Shown here piece after piece: positions 46,081-57,369 of a stretch of DNA of 64,000 bases. A model generated the notes under the pieces. The model was given only the letters and a program-made list of their open reading frames with translations. It was not told where the DNA came from and made no database searches. How positions within the stretch are numbered: the first letter of the stretch is position 1; the number at the start of each line of letters is the position of its first letter. Source of the stretch: Chimonanthus salicifolius (lineage: Eukaryota > Streptophyta > Magnoliopsida > Laurales > Calycanthaceae); contig CM023537.1 in assembly GCA_013350335.1 (NCBI GenBank), positions 12,505,884-12,569,883 on the forward strand, read 5' to 3'. A program made the translations under genes and the position numbers.

Positions 46081-46343
46081 ACCAAGCAGCTAAGCCTTTA
46101 GTACAGATGGTAGTGTCAACCATCCATAAGTTGCCTAGTTTCCAGTAGTTGGTGCACCATCTATATACCTACCATGCAATCCTTTTACAAGCCAAAGAAC
46201 TAATGTATGCTTAAGAGGAGAGGCCATGCCATGAAGAAAGGCAACAAACGAAGTCAGCAAACTTAGTAGCACTTTTCTTCTAAGTGAAAAAAGAAATTAC
46301 AAAGTTGATTGCAAACTAAAATACAGATATCTAATAACATTTC

Positions 46344-46610
46344 TTAGTTTCCAAGAGAATGACCAATGCCAGGGCTGTGACCTGGTGCAGTGGGTCGGAA
46401 ATTATCGACGTCTATCAGCGTACTGGTCCGGTAATGGCGTGCACTGCCTTTCTTCGTCTCTTTGGTATTCACCTTGCCATGCATTGTGCACTTTGTACAA
46501 TCCTTTTGCTTCTTCTCCACCTTCAAGTGCCTTCCCTCCAATAGAAGAACTTCATTTGAAAAAATGATCAGCAGCAAAACACATGCACAAATGGACTTGA
46601 TCTGCGCCAT
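46344..46610 (-). CDS. CEP precursor with one canonical CEP domain
   Basis: Intronless 88-residue precursor. Signal peptide about residues 1-25 (MAQIKSICACVLLLIIFSNEV), then GRHLKVEKKQKDCTKC, a short variable stretch, and a single box NFRPTAPGHSPGIGH followed by a four-residue tail SLGN. The box has all canonical features (FRPT, PGxSPGxGH), preceded by Asp. The N-terminal module is shared with the CEP genes at 34.9 and 55.5 kb, showing common ancestry. The TATA box is at 46777-46790. The mature product is expected to be a secreted, Pro-hydroxylated 15-mer acting through CEPR receptors (family knowledge). Removal of the SLGN tail requires a further cleavage. Confidence 0.9.
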   Translation of the reverse strand: MAQIKSICACVLLLIIFSNEVLLLEGRHLKVEKKQKDCTKCTMHGKVNTKETKKGSARHYRTSTLIDVDNFRPTAPGHSPGIGHSLGN

Positions 46611-46776
46611 AACAGAGATTCTAGGAAGAGAACTCGAAATGCTTGGTGTAAGATTCCCACTCCACGTGAATCTTAATTAGGGTTTTCAAACAAACCCTAG
46701 TTATCGGCACACTAGAACAGAGGCCAAAAAGGTAAGGAAGAAAGAGATACTCTTCTCCTCTCCACTCCACTCCATG

Positions 46777-46790
46777 GGTATTTATAAACA
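46777..46790 (-). promoter_or_regulatory. TATA box of the 46-kb CEP gene
   Basis: TGTTTATAAATACC on the - strand, about 167 nt upstream of the ATG at 46610, giving a leader of roughly 135 nt. Confidence 0.55.
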
Positions 46791-47154
46791 GAGAAAGATA
46801 CTCTTCCCTCTCATATTTCTTGGGCATTTAAGGTGACGAGAAAGAAGCATGAGTCTCCCCACCATTAGGGAGATTCCATAAACAAAATATCATAAAGAGA
46901 AAAGAATATTAATTTGAGGCTTTTAAGGAGTTAACACTGAAATTGAATGTATACCAACCGTTGATTGCTACCTCTTGACTGCCCCCATGCAACCCTTTGC
47001 AGTTTTGCTTAATTTATTTCTCTCCTTTACTTTGACCTATGTGGAAGTGCACCTTTTAATCTTTTATATATGTCTAGTATAGTTTATTTATAATACACTG
47101 TGTGGCAGTTTATAAAGGAATGGCATTGGGAGAGTGGTGTTCAAGCTGGCTGAA

Positions 47155-47275
47155 GTGTCTACTCTGTAAACACCACCCACGAGGGCTTGTCCCCGTCCAT
47201 GTTATAAATTAAGCTCTAGGGCAGCCTTTGACCATCCACTTGTGCTTATATTAAGATGATTATACCATCTATACT
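47155..47275. promoter_or_regulatory. Non-coding block conserved with 38565-38720
   Basis: Lies about 0.55 kb upstream of the 46-kb CEP start and carries ccacccacgaggg.ttgtcccc and gcagcctttgaccatcc with a W-box core TTGACC. See the partner block at 38565-38720 for the alignment. Confidence 0.45.
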
Positions 47276-47895
47276 GGTAGAATCTGGTGATCACTGTTCC
47301 TTTTGCCCCTCTCTTTTACCTGGACCAGTGTCTATGTACAGAGTATATTTTTGAGATTGATGGATGTATTATTACATATTTGGTATGAGTCTAACTTAAG
47401 GCGTGGGCTAATCTAACTTAGGATAAATTTAAAAGTCTAATTTTCTGATTTTTCAGCAGCTCTAGAATTTTTAATGTATTAATTAGATCCTAGTAATTGG
47501 TATTAAAGTAGGTATCATGTCCTGTGTTCAAATCCCCATTACTGAAACTCAGGAAAATGGTTACCTGCTGTTAAGAGTAGAAGTTGCTATAGAGTAGACC
47601 GTCAAAGGAAGTCAACAAAGAAACATGATAGTGGTTTATTGTATAACAAGTCATTATTGAGGGAGAGTGTTCAGATTCATCAATGACTTGTCAAGTATCT
47701 AGTGAAATCCAGTTTGAATTATAGGCCAAGTTAGTATGAAAGAGGTTTGAAGGACCTAGTTTTCCATATTAACTTGAGCTTTTGAGAGGGTTTTTATAAA
47801 TAATCAAAATTTTGATTTAGCTAACAAAAAACTACAACTTGAGTAGTAGTTAGATCAGTGCCAACCTACTGAGATTAGCTCTGGTGAAATGCTTG

Positions 47896-48107
47896 GGCTG
47901 CGTTTGGATGGGGGATAATGAGAGTAACCGGAGTAATCCTCCATTACCCTTGTTTGGTAACTAAGGAGTAAGGGTAAAAAATCAATTTTTTATCCCTCTC
48001 CTCCCACTTTTGAAAACTCTTTTCAAGCAAGGAGTATTCATAATACCCAAGATAATCCCTGGTCAAAGATAACACCTGCAAAATTTACCCTTCATCCAAA
48101 CACAGCC
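47896..48107. mobile_element. MITE with GGCTGCGTTTGGATG termini
   Basis: 212 bp, ends ggctgcgtttggatgg and ttcatccaaacacagcc, flanked by ttg on both sides (47893-47895, 48108-48110). The termini and 3-bp duplication fit a PIF/Harbinger-like MITE common in plants. Non-coding. Confidence 0.75.
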
Positions 48108-48109
48108 TT

Positions 48110-49083
48110 GGATTCAACCACTCAAGGTGGTGAATCACAATAGTAAAATTTTAGGTGGTGGCAACCTCCAATTCTGACTATATAAACAGGTCTGAATAGG
48201 GAGTGTAAGGACAAGATTCAGTGAATCTTGGCCCCTAAGGCTCTAGATAAAAATGGCAATCCACCACAATCTATGCACGTGGGTTGGAGTGATTGGGATT
48301 CTGCAATTTTCAGCATCTTATGTTGGAATTCTTTTATTTCAGCACAGCTTAGAGATTCCATCACAGTGGCTGCATCTTATATTTATCAAATAAAGGGAGG
48401 CTACAGAGGAAGATGGTACTTGCTGGAAGTATAATTCTCTGGGTGTTTCATGGCTACCTTTATTACCACGTGGGAAATGTTACATTGGGGATGTACATCA
48501 ATAGCTTGGGCCATCTAGTTACATTGGGCCACAAAAGGATTTGATTCTCTATCCAATTGATTTTCAAGTAAATGATCCTTACACTAAGAGCTTGGCCCAT
48601 CTAGTTTTTTTCTTCTTCTTTTTCTTTTTTAATCCATCGAGAAATCATTTATCCATCACCAGATTATCATTACTAATTATCACCAAAGTCTCCATGTCAT
48701 ATATTTGTGGTTAATTTTTCTGAAAAAACTATCCATAGAGTGAGTTTTATTTCTCTTTTTTCCCCTGTTTGAGCATACGAGGACAAATTCTAGCACTGCC
48801 CTCCTGAAATATCAGTTCTACTGACTTTCTATATCCCAACTATCTCCTTGCTTTATCACTCTGCGACAGCAAACAACACAATGTGTATTGATTGATAAGC
48901 AACACTTTTTGAAGAAATTGATGCGAGGCCAATCAATTCAGCTGATGTTTAATACTTCTTTGATTGTTCAAGAAAAAAAAAACCTATTCTTTTAATAAAA
49001 CTTTATCAGTCAAGTCGGCTAAGTCAAGCCCACCTCAATTGAGCATTCAAGTTGGCTTACATTGTTTAGTGCGATTAACACTG
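48110..49083. other. No supported gene
   Basis: A 68-codon frame at 48228-48434 has no recognisable features. Otherwise AT-rich intergenic DNA. Confidence 0.45.
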
Positions 49084-49325
49084 ATATCCATCCCAAAAAA
49101 CTAGCTTGTTAGGTGGAGTGACATAAATCCTTAATAAATCCTTAGATCTCCCTGTTCACTTCTAATGTGGGACTCATTCGTAATCCCAAGAATCCCCTCT
49201 TAAACGAGGTCAGCCATCTTGTCCGTCTAGAGGATCTCTTGAGTTCTCATGAGATAGTCTGAGATTCTGATACCACTTGTTAGAACTGAATATCCATCCC
49301 AAAAGATTAATTGTTTGAGTTAGAT
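49084..49325 (-). mobile_element. TRIM remnant, - orientation
   Basis: Left LTR piece (atatccatcccaaaaaacta...taatgtgggactcattcg), interior (aatcccctcttaaacgagg...tagaggatctcttgag), the reverse primer-binding site (ttctgataccact, about 49266-49278), then the start of the right LTR (tgttagaactgaatatccatc), which is truncated. Same family as 37810-38145. Confidence 0.6.
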
Positions 49326-49329
49326 ACCC

Positions 49330-50517
49330 ATGTCCTAATAAGTGCGTCTTAGCAATTCTTTGTAAGTAAGATTCATTCAAAAGGGGGGGAAAAACACACA
49401 GGGCACCTTCAGAGAGGAACAAAACAAAGGGCGTAGAAGAAAAAAGCCTACGGCCCAAGCCAGGTAGAAAAACTAATTGGTGCATCTTAGTTTTTCACAA
49501 AACTAAATCACACTCTTAAGTTCAAATTGAGTTGGACAGCAAGAAAAAACACTCGATAAAAAGAAGTATGAAAAGGAAAAGAAATGGTGGCTATGAATGA
49601 GAATAAGAGTCGAGTTGCAAGTTGGAGTTTAGTGTTTGTAGTTTGTAGTCAATGAAGGAAGACAAAATCACTCATTCTGGTTATGCTCAATACACATTGA
49701 GTGATGGAGGGTGAATGCTGTGTAATGAGGAACATTGGACATATGCAACTTTTGGTTTAGTGACTAATCAGATTTAGGTTCTATTGGAATAGAAGGTTTG
49801 GAACTAGTCCACGTGTACACCATATATACTCATACAAAACTGGATGGACAAAATTTGGCACCACCCAAGTGCATCAGAATATTGGGGCGTCGTTTCCAAA
49901 CCAAAAACCTTCAGCCATTAGCAGTCTGCCATTCAATAGAGGAGGCCTCACCCATACAAAAGGAATGAAATGATAAAAGTTGATCTCAACATAAGTAAAG
50001 GTTGTATTCACTTAGTTTCTGCATGTAAGGTCCACTTTTTATTTAGAAAAGAATATTAGATTCTATGATCTGTCTAAGACAGATGGGACAGATGATGGTA
50101 TAGAGAATCATTGAAGTATAAAATTTATTCACCATTGTAGTTATAAGAGTAACATAAAACGTCGCTAAAAGTCTATACAAATTCAACAGTAAATAATTTC
50201 ATAGATAAATAATGCTCTGAGCCATCACCAGCTCTACAAGGTGAAATAGGAAATGAAGAGTTGAATCGGAGAACTGAGTGCTGTTGGGCTAGTAGTGATT
50301 TCCAACGTACAAGATTTTCTTTTTGAAATACTTATCGGTTGTAAGATAATTGTTGTTAGCTTCTGTGGAGCTTAATCATCAGAGATGTCCTGTTGATACG
50401 GTAGCCGATTGAAATCTGGGATAAGCTCACAGGGGACAATGTCCCCCTTGTCCGCCCCCAACCAATTTTTTTATTAGAGGATAATTTTGTAATTTTTACA
50501 TGCCATCTTATGTAAAC
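49330..50517. other. No gene seen
   Basis: Contains a short 'attcattcaaaaggggggg' stretch like a LINE tail near 49370 and otherwise unremarkable intergenic DNA. Confidence 0.4.
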
Positions 50518-50995
50518 TGTAGCACCCCACCCAAGTCCCACATCGGTTGTGGAGTTGGGTGACCTTTGGGCCTGGCCATGTGGGCAAGGGCCCAGAACAA
50601 AGCCGTGAGGGCCCACGTGGGGCCCAAAGCGGATAATATTGTGATGGGTAGGGTCGGGTCGTTACAAGTGGTATCAGAGCACGGTTCAACACTCGCACTG
50701 TGTGGGCTCCACTTGCGTGACGTTGCATGCTTGTATGTGTGAACCCCCTATCAATGTGACATGACAGAGCCGGAGACAGCTTTGGTCTTAAAGGATGTAG
50801 ATTGTAGCACCCCACCCAAGTCCCACGTCGGTTGTGGAGTTGGGTGGAGGGGGCTATATATGAGGAGGCAAAGCCCCTCTCCATCACAAGGCCTTTAGGC
50901 CTAGTCATGTGGGACAGGGCCCAGAACAAAGCCGTGAGGGCCCACGTGGGGCCCAAAGCAGACAATATTGTGATGGGTAGGATCGAGTCGTTATA
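50518..50995 (+). mobile_element. Complete TRIM retrotransposon with TAAAC target duplication
   Basis: 5' LTR 50518-50666 and 3' LTR 50803-50995 both begin TGTAGCACCCCACCCAAGTC and end in GTCGTTACA / GTCGTTATA. The primer-binding site TGGTATCAGAGC (tRNA-Met) is at 50669-50680. TAAAC flanks both sides (50513-50517, 50996-51000). The 5' LTR lacks about 44 bp present in the 3' LTR, including the TATA box (GGGGGCTATATATGAGGAGG). The 136-bp interior is non-coding. It has no 5S rRNA sequence, so it is not Cassandra. Open frames on the - strand here are shadows. Confidence 0.92.
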
Positions 50996-51833
50996 TAAAC
51001 TCTAATTAAGATAGTATATATATGTTCGTTTGTGAGAGAAAGGGAGTAAAACATCTATAACGAGAGCCACATCTTCTTTATTTTGCCTTTAAATATAGGA
51101 GATCGGTTTGAATCCCGTGAACGCACTGAAAAGGAATTATTTAAATATCTATATTATGATTTGCTTCTCTTCATTAATTTCTCTTTTGTGTTTTTTGATA
51201 TTGCTGGCAATAATTGTTTCCAATATCTTTGGTTGCTCAGTTGAACTCCATACTTATGGTGATTTAAATTTTTCCATAAATACCATAAAACTAATTTCCT
51301 ATGAATGACATGACAGGTAAAGTATAATGCAAGGAACACTAGCTTTTGGCCATTTTAAATCAGATGGGCATTTAATATTTGATTAATTAATTTAATATTC
51401 TCTCACAAGAATGTTAGAAATCTGAGTTCTTTTCTGATAGAAAGTAGTGGTCCATGCCTCATATAATTTAAAGCAAGAAAGAAGTTGCAATTATGAGGAT
51501 GAAAGTGCACTAACACTTCACTGGAATAGAGAATTTTCCCTAGCTAGAGAGAGAAAGAGAAAGATGATTGGAAAGACAAGTTGGTTGGCTCCTCAACTTG
51601 GGGAACTTTGTCATATAATAAATATCTAATAATTTATTACATGCTAGGCTGTAGTGCACATGTGCAATGGCCTTCCTTCACACGCGCTTGCTCTTTTATC
51701 TTCTCTCTGTGCCATCTCATTTTAAATATTATCATCTTTTTAATAGGGACTATTCTTTTATCTATTTCTATTGACAACAAAATGTTGCATTACATATATA
51801 ATCATTCAACTTTCTCATAAATACAGGTGCAAA

Positions 51834-52008
51834 CAGGGTTTAAATCTCAGCCGATATGGCCGGAATCTCACTGATATGGGCCGATACACATTTATACAGC
51901 CGATATTTGTCTCAAAAAAATTAAGAGAGAGATGTCGGCTGAGATCCGAGATACTGAGATATCAGCTGAGACGCCGATATCTTGACACTGACAATTTTTG
52001 TACCCTTG
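51834..52008. mobile_element. Third hAT-type MITE of the gccgatat family
   Basis: 175 bp, ends cagggtttaaatctcagccg and caatttttgtacccttg, flanked by ggtgcaaa (51826-51833) and ggtgcaag (52009-52016). The interior repeats atctcagccgatat. Diverged sibling of 42039-42397. Confidence 0.75.
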
Positions 52009-52016
52009 GGTGCAAG

Positions 52017-54002
52017 GATACAAAGCGTACATCCTACCGTTGCCATTTTGAATGGAGATAACACGTCACCCAAGTTAACATAATGAGAAAGTTATAGACA
52101 TTTTAATATATTTAAATATGTATTCTATTAGACATTACTGATTGTCCCATTTAATACAATGGTCGTAGACCATTGATTATTCTATCTTGATGACCGGCTA
52201 GAATCACCTCAGTTGGACAATTGACAAGGGATCCACCTCTAATATTTTTAGACCCACCAACCTGCCATGTTAATCCACCACTACATAGCTTAGATGGGTT
52301 GGGTTTAGGTCAATTGGGTATTGGGTAATAACAAATATTCTATTTGAGTCAACCCGACTTGACTCTATTAGCAACTACCTGATTGACCTGGCCCAGATTT
52401 CCATATAAACTGAAATTTTTGAAAAAATAAAGGGAAACTAAATTTTAATAGAAATGAAAGATAAGAAGATTGCCCTTTCATCCCTTTCATATTTGAGTCA
52501 TTGGACTATGGAAAATTGAGGCAATAGGCAGATTTTTTGAAATTGGAACAGCAGGGTATATTAGCTAAAACTAGCGAGTCAAGAAAAATGGGCCTTAAAT
52601 TATGCTTTTTAATTCAGGACAAACTAGGTTTGGGTTTAGGAACAATTGTTCTTAAATTCCACTCAACCTAGATTTATTTTCAAGATATATATAAGCAAAC
52701 TTAAATTAGATTAGACGTCTTGGTTCGACTTTCTTCAGACTTACCTAAATGTGGAGTGGAAATATCCATATTATCAAAAAAAAACTTAGATTTCTTAGAT
52801 TAAGTCTTTTAGGTTGGTCAAAAGTTGGCATCTATAATTTGTATTTAATACTCATCAAAAAGCTTTGTTTAAAAAGACCTCTCACCAATTTTCCTGTTCA
52901 ATGCAGCGTTACTTTGATGGTTTAATTTATCCGATTTGTAATAGATTTGAACCAAATCGAGAGTCTGTATGGATGATATGAATTACCTCTCAAGGACTAT
53001 TGTGAAGGATGTGACCAATACACTGAAAGCTTCATAATTGATAAAATTAAGCTAAGTTGGCTCAACTCAATGCCTAAATTATAGGCCCTCGGTACTCTCC
53101 CTCGTCACCGTAGTACTTCTCTGCTCACATCCTTTGAGGCCCTTTTTAAAGCAACTCACTCTAACCCTTATCTCCTAAGTGACCCGTATCAAGATTCAAA
53201 TATGGAACATAGAATCTACTTTGATACTAATTGTTTAGGGGCTAAGCAATATGCTAAAATCTCTAACATTAGTGGAACGTGAAAAATCAGGCTATTTAAA
53301 ACTATTATATGTTTGTTTAGTAAATTAATCTTTTGAGATAAATACTTAGATATTAATGAGTGATATTAGAGTCAGGTCTCAAAATATCTCATATACGTTT
53401 AAGAGATTCCTTAAATAGACGAGTTGAGAAAGATTGTTGAGACATTTAAATTAAACTCCACTGGAGACGAATGTCCTTACTTTCAATACCTCCAAAATGC
53501 AGGTTAGATGTGTTCTGCTGAGGGCCATGTCGCAATGCATGCGTATTTTATGTGAAATAACAACAAAATTGGCTTGCTAACAGTGACAAACACCTGCACG
53601 CTTTTTCTTGGTAGGATATTCTATCTATCTAAAAGACAACATTCCCACTTAAATTCTATAAAGATTTCCACGTTCTTTGGCGGTGGCGGTGCCGGTGGTG
53701 GTGGTGCCGGTGGCTTCTGACTGTTGCTGCTGTTGTTTACGATTTTAAACCAGAACCAACAGAAGAAGGTGGCGGGGCATTACCTCTTGAAAACATTTGC
53801 TCTTTAAGATATTAATATTTGCACAAATGGCTCCTTCAACAAGAATAAAATTTTCACATTGTTCTCCAAAAATGGCTAAAATTTTATATTCACTTTAAAG
53901 AATAAATTTTCGGTTCTGCTTATCAATAAAACCCTTATTGCTTAGATGAAAATTGAAAAATCAAATACCATGGGATCTGTTCTTGCTACAACTAAGCTAT
54001 AC
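52017..54002. other. No gene seen
   Basis: AT-rich intergenic DNA. A GGT-rich patch (ggcggtggcggtgccggtgg, about 53681-53715) is a short simple repeat, not part of a sustained reading frame. Confidence 0.5.
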
Positions 54003-54010
54003 GATATCTC

Positions 54011-54876
54011 ATGCAAGGCCAGTCCTGAGATTTTAGGAGCCCTAAGCTAACTATTAAAATTGGCCTTTTATACGCTTATAAAAAATAAAATCATATATAT
54101 TTTTTTTTTACAAAGTGTGAAACATTCAAATAAAATATCATAATCAAATTTATAACAAGTATTATTTAAAATTTATTCTTCTTGAGAATTTTGAGATGCA
54201 AAATTATTAATTAAATTACTATATTCAAGTTTTTTTAACATATATTTTTCAATAGATAAGATAGCTAATCCATTCAATCTTTCTTGTGACAAATTTAATT
54301 TCAACTTGGGTCATGTATATTGATTTTTTTATTTTTTATTACTATTTTATTGTATTTAAAAAGAGTAGTTGACATGCTAAAATATATAATGCATTTAAAA
54401 CAACTTATAAAGTAAAATTATATTAAAAAAACACTCAATTATAAACTATAAAGCATAAAACAGTCATTCAAATGTAAACACATTTTCTTTCCATTCAACC
54501 ATCTATATTACAGTAAACACTAAGTTTCCTCATTTAGGAACTTCTTTAGGTCACACTTTTATTAAAATTTCTGAAAAAATGATAAGAATAATGATTAGTT
54601 AAATTATGACCTTTATATAATCATTTTAATCTTATAATAGAGTCAATTAATCATCTCAATTTTTAAACGAAAAATAAAACTAACCTTTGAATTGCAAGTC
54701 ATACCTGCTGCCGTCGCACCACTGATCCGTTTGCTAATGAAGTAAACATTAAAATATATTTATAACATAAAATAAAGTGTGAAAATTTAAAAATTGAACT
54801 CGATTCAAGGGCCCTATCTATTGAGGGGCCCTAGGCAGTGGCCTAGTTCGCCTAAGGCCAGGGCCGGTCCTGATGT
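54011..54876. mobile_element. Non-autonomous hAT-like element, 866 bp
   Basis: A perfect 8-bp duplication gatatctc flanks it (54003-54010, 54877-54884). The termini are imperfect inverted repeats: atgcaaggccagtcctgag against the reverse of agggccggtcctgatgt. Subterminal ggagccctaagctaa is mirrored by ggggccctaggcagtgg. The interior is AT-rich without a transposase frame. Confidence 0.7.
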
Positions 54877-55220
54877 GATATCTCTAGCAAATTTCCCAAT
54901 ATTGCATTCAACGTGTTTTCCATGTATCATGTGTTATAGGGCTTTCTGTTTCCTAATTTTTAACACATTAGTTCTGCGAGTCATTAAATGTTTGTCTGTG
55001 CTAACCGTTGTCTACTTAGTCCAACCCATGTTTTTAAACTCTCTATTTTCCCATTCCTACAATGGATTTGTTAGGTTTGATCGATGTGTTTTTATACTTT
55101 ATATAAAATTAGAGATCCTAGATTATTTGACATGATTAGTGAATTTCAAACTAATTCTACATGTACATTCGACAGACAGAGAGAGTAGAAAAGAAAATGA
55201 AGATTGATTGATTATGTTGT

Positions 55221-55342
55221 TGTTAGGACTGGACGCCGAGCCCAAAACATCAGGTTGATAAGGTTGATAAGTAGAGTGACCGAGTCTTTTATAAGTCCTT
55301 AGATTTTCTCTTCACAACTGATGTGGGACTCTCGCCCCAACA
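55221..55342 (-). mobile_element. Solo LTR of the TRIM family
   Basis: 122 bp from TGTTAGGACTGGACGCC to CTCGCCCCAACA, flanked by gttgt and cttgt (one mismatch). It gives the best full-length view of the LTR that builds the elements at 9328, 26940, 37810 and 49084. Confidence 0.65.
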
Positions 55343-55521
55343 CTTGTTGCGCGTGCAAATACATGAACAGAAGCAATTTTGTCACAAGTGGAGCGATTAC
55401 AACGGCATTCATCTTGAATTTGTCACACTTAACTAATAAATAAAGTATGTACAGAAGCAGACGTGAGGAAATCCATAAGAATAGACATGAAAAACAGTCT
55501 AGTGTTTAGCGATTCAATGCA

Positions 55522-55788
55522 TTAGTTGTGCAGGGAATGGCCTACACCAGGACTGTGACCGGGTGCTGTTGGTCGGAAGTCTTCCACATAGGCCACTGAA
55601 GTTGCTGTAACAGGGCCTACGCGGGGGCTGTGACCGCCTTTCCTCGTTTTTCTACTCCTCCCATGGACGTCGCATTTGTTGCACTCCCTCTTCTTCTCTA
55701 ACTTCAAATGCCTTCCCTCACAAGTGAGAATTGCATAAGAAAATATCAGAACAAGGAGAAAAACACAAGCACAGACAGACTTGGCCAT
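55522..55788 (-). CDS. CEP precursor with one canonical and one vestigial CEP domain
   Basis: 88-residue precursor without introns, starting at the ATG at 55786-55788, which opens a signal peptide (MAKSVCACVFLLVLIFSYA). An upstream in-frame ATG at 55833 is only about 40 nt from the TATA box (CTTTAAATAG, 55875-55884) and would hide the signal peptide. After GRHLKLEKKRECNKC comes GGHSPRVGP, a degenerate CEP core (Gly to Arg, final His to Pro). It is followed by the full box DFRPTAPGHSPGVGH and the tail SLHN. This is the most canonical CEP in the window (Asp1, Pro4, Pro7, Pro11 and Gly-His all present). Expected product: a secreted CEP hormone. The layout resembles a multi-domain ancestor in which one domain has decayed. 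Confidence 0.9.
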   Translation of the reverse strand: MAKSVCACVFLLVLIFSYAILTCEGRHLKLEKKRECNKCDVHGRSRKTRKGGHSPRVGPVTATSVAYVEDFRPTAPGHSPGVGHSLHN

Positions 55789-55874
55789 TGCAGACAGACA
55801 GACAGCCGGAGAGAGAACAAAGAAGAGAGACAAGCAAGGCCTGGTTTGATTTGATACTTCTTCAGATCTCTCTG

Positions 55875-55884
55875 CTATTTAAAG
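55875..55884 (-). promoter_or_regulatory. TATA box of the 55-kb CEP gene
   Basis: CTTTAAATAG on the - strand, 87 nt upstream of the chosen ATG. Confidence 0.5.
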
Positions 55885-55996
55885 TTGATGGAGTAGCAAC
55901 AGAGTCCCCACCATTGGGAAGATTCTTTAGTCTAACATGTCGAGTGCACAAAAATACTGAGTTGGTCGGTATGATTTTGACCCTTTAAGGCCCTGT

Positions 55997-56068
55997 ATAC
56001 CAAGAAATGTACGTTTATCTATACCAAGAAATGTACGTTTATCTATACCAAGAAATCTACGTTCATCT
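55997..56068. repeat. 24-bp tandem repeat, three copies, in the 55-kb CEP promoter
   Basis: Three head-to-tail copies of ataccaagaaatgtacgttt+atct; the first two are identical and the third has two changes. They lie about 210-280 bp upstream of the ATG of the CEP gene. Confidence 0.9.
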
Positions 56069-56069
56069 A

Positions 56070-57369
56070 CCCTTTTTTAATAAAGAAGTCTCTTTCTGAA
56101 GTTCTATTTATTTTTCACTCAGTGAGAACAACTTACACATGGGTAGAGAATGATACTTTCTATAGATCTTTCTTTACAAACTTTTCAGTTATTAAAGATC
56201 TAAATTACTAAGCTTGCTTACTTTTCACATGGGTAGGTAGTTTATCTTATTTTTAATTAACTTGATGCTTCCTTTTCAAGCCCAAAGAAATCATCTGCCC
56301 AATTTCCTTACATGAAAGTAGGTATACTCAATTATAAACTTTGCTTTCCATATTATATTGACCTTTGCATTATCTCAAAGGTGGGTTTAGGGTTGTATAT
56401 TGTAGGAATGGTACTGTCACTAATACTTTCTTCTTTCAAGAAGTTTTATGTACCAAGTTGTGGTCTTCCACTATTCACATGCACCAAAAGCAAGAGATTC
56501 CCTTGTCCTTCCCACAAAGCATAATATACTGTTTTTGTTAGGATGGTTCTTATGCAGCCACCATAATGTTATGGTCGACAAATCCAGCTTTTCCAACTAA
56601 AACAGAGGACCAAGAACTCAGTATCTTTTTACAGCTCCATCCATTTGAATATACAACTTACAACAATATCAGAGAAACAAAATTCCAAAAGATAGAGGTT
56701 CCTTGAACCCAATTCAAGGAGAACATGGCGTGAACTCCATAGATCAAGGAAAGAACCATGATATTTTCTAAAGAAAATGCTGTGGACAGTCTGTGAATAT
56801 ATACTGACATTTCTAATTGTTGAAGTGGTAGATTGATTGATGGTTTGGACAGTTAATAAACGATAAAAATAGCCCTAGTAAAAATAATAATAAACTGCAA
56901 GTGGTAGGGACTAAAGTCTGTTTGGATGAAAGAAAAACAGGATAATATCAGAGAATCTCTTGGAGATTTCACTGATCAAGAAATCTCCTATCTAGAGGAA
57001 TCCCCTCAAGAACTGTCTCCTCATGACCTTCAAAGACTTGGGATCAACAAGATAAAAAAAGAATAAGATAGAATATAGTGATAAAAGACTAGATTTTTCA
57101 TAGGGCAAATTGAAATTGCGAAACTCAAAAAATCAGCTACATAGATGAAAAAATAGCTATTGATGATGGATAAAGTGATAGATTAATAGTGGACATCATT
57201 AAAACTTCTCTTACAATTCTAAAAACAGAACTATAACTACAGATAGTTTACCTCACAAGCATTTAAATAGAGAAGGTTTAATTAGTATCTTCGTTTTAAT
57301 GTGATCATGGCATTTACTCTGGGGTAAAGATTAGATTTTTTTAAAAGAGAGAGCTTTTCCTGTGCTCTT
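56070..57369. other. No gene seen
   Basis: Intergenic DNA upstream of the 55-kb CEP gene. The only open frames are short and featureless (for example 56312-56524). Confidence 0.5.

Noticed and set aside
50356..50965. 86- and 163-codon frames on the - strand
   Set aside because: Lie inside the TRIM at 50518-50995; the repeated protein segments are just its two LTRs.
50518..50995. Cassandra-type TRIM carrying 5S rRNA sequence
   Set aside because: LTRs show no 5S gene A-box or C-box region, and the TATA layout differs.
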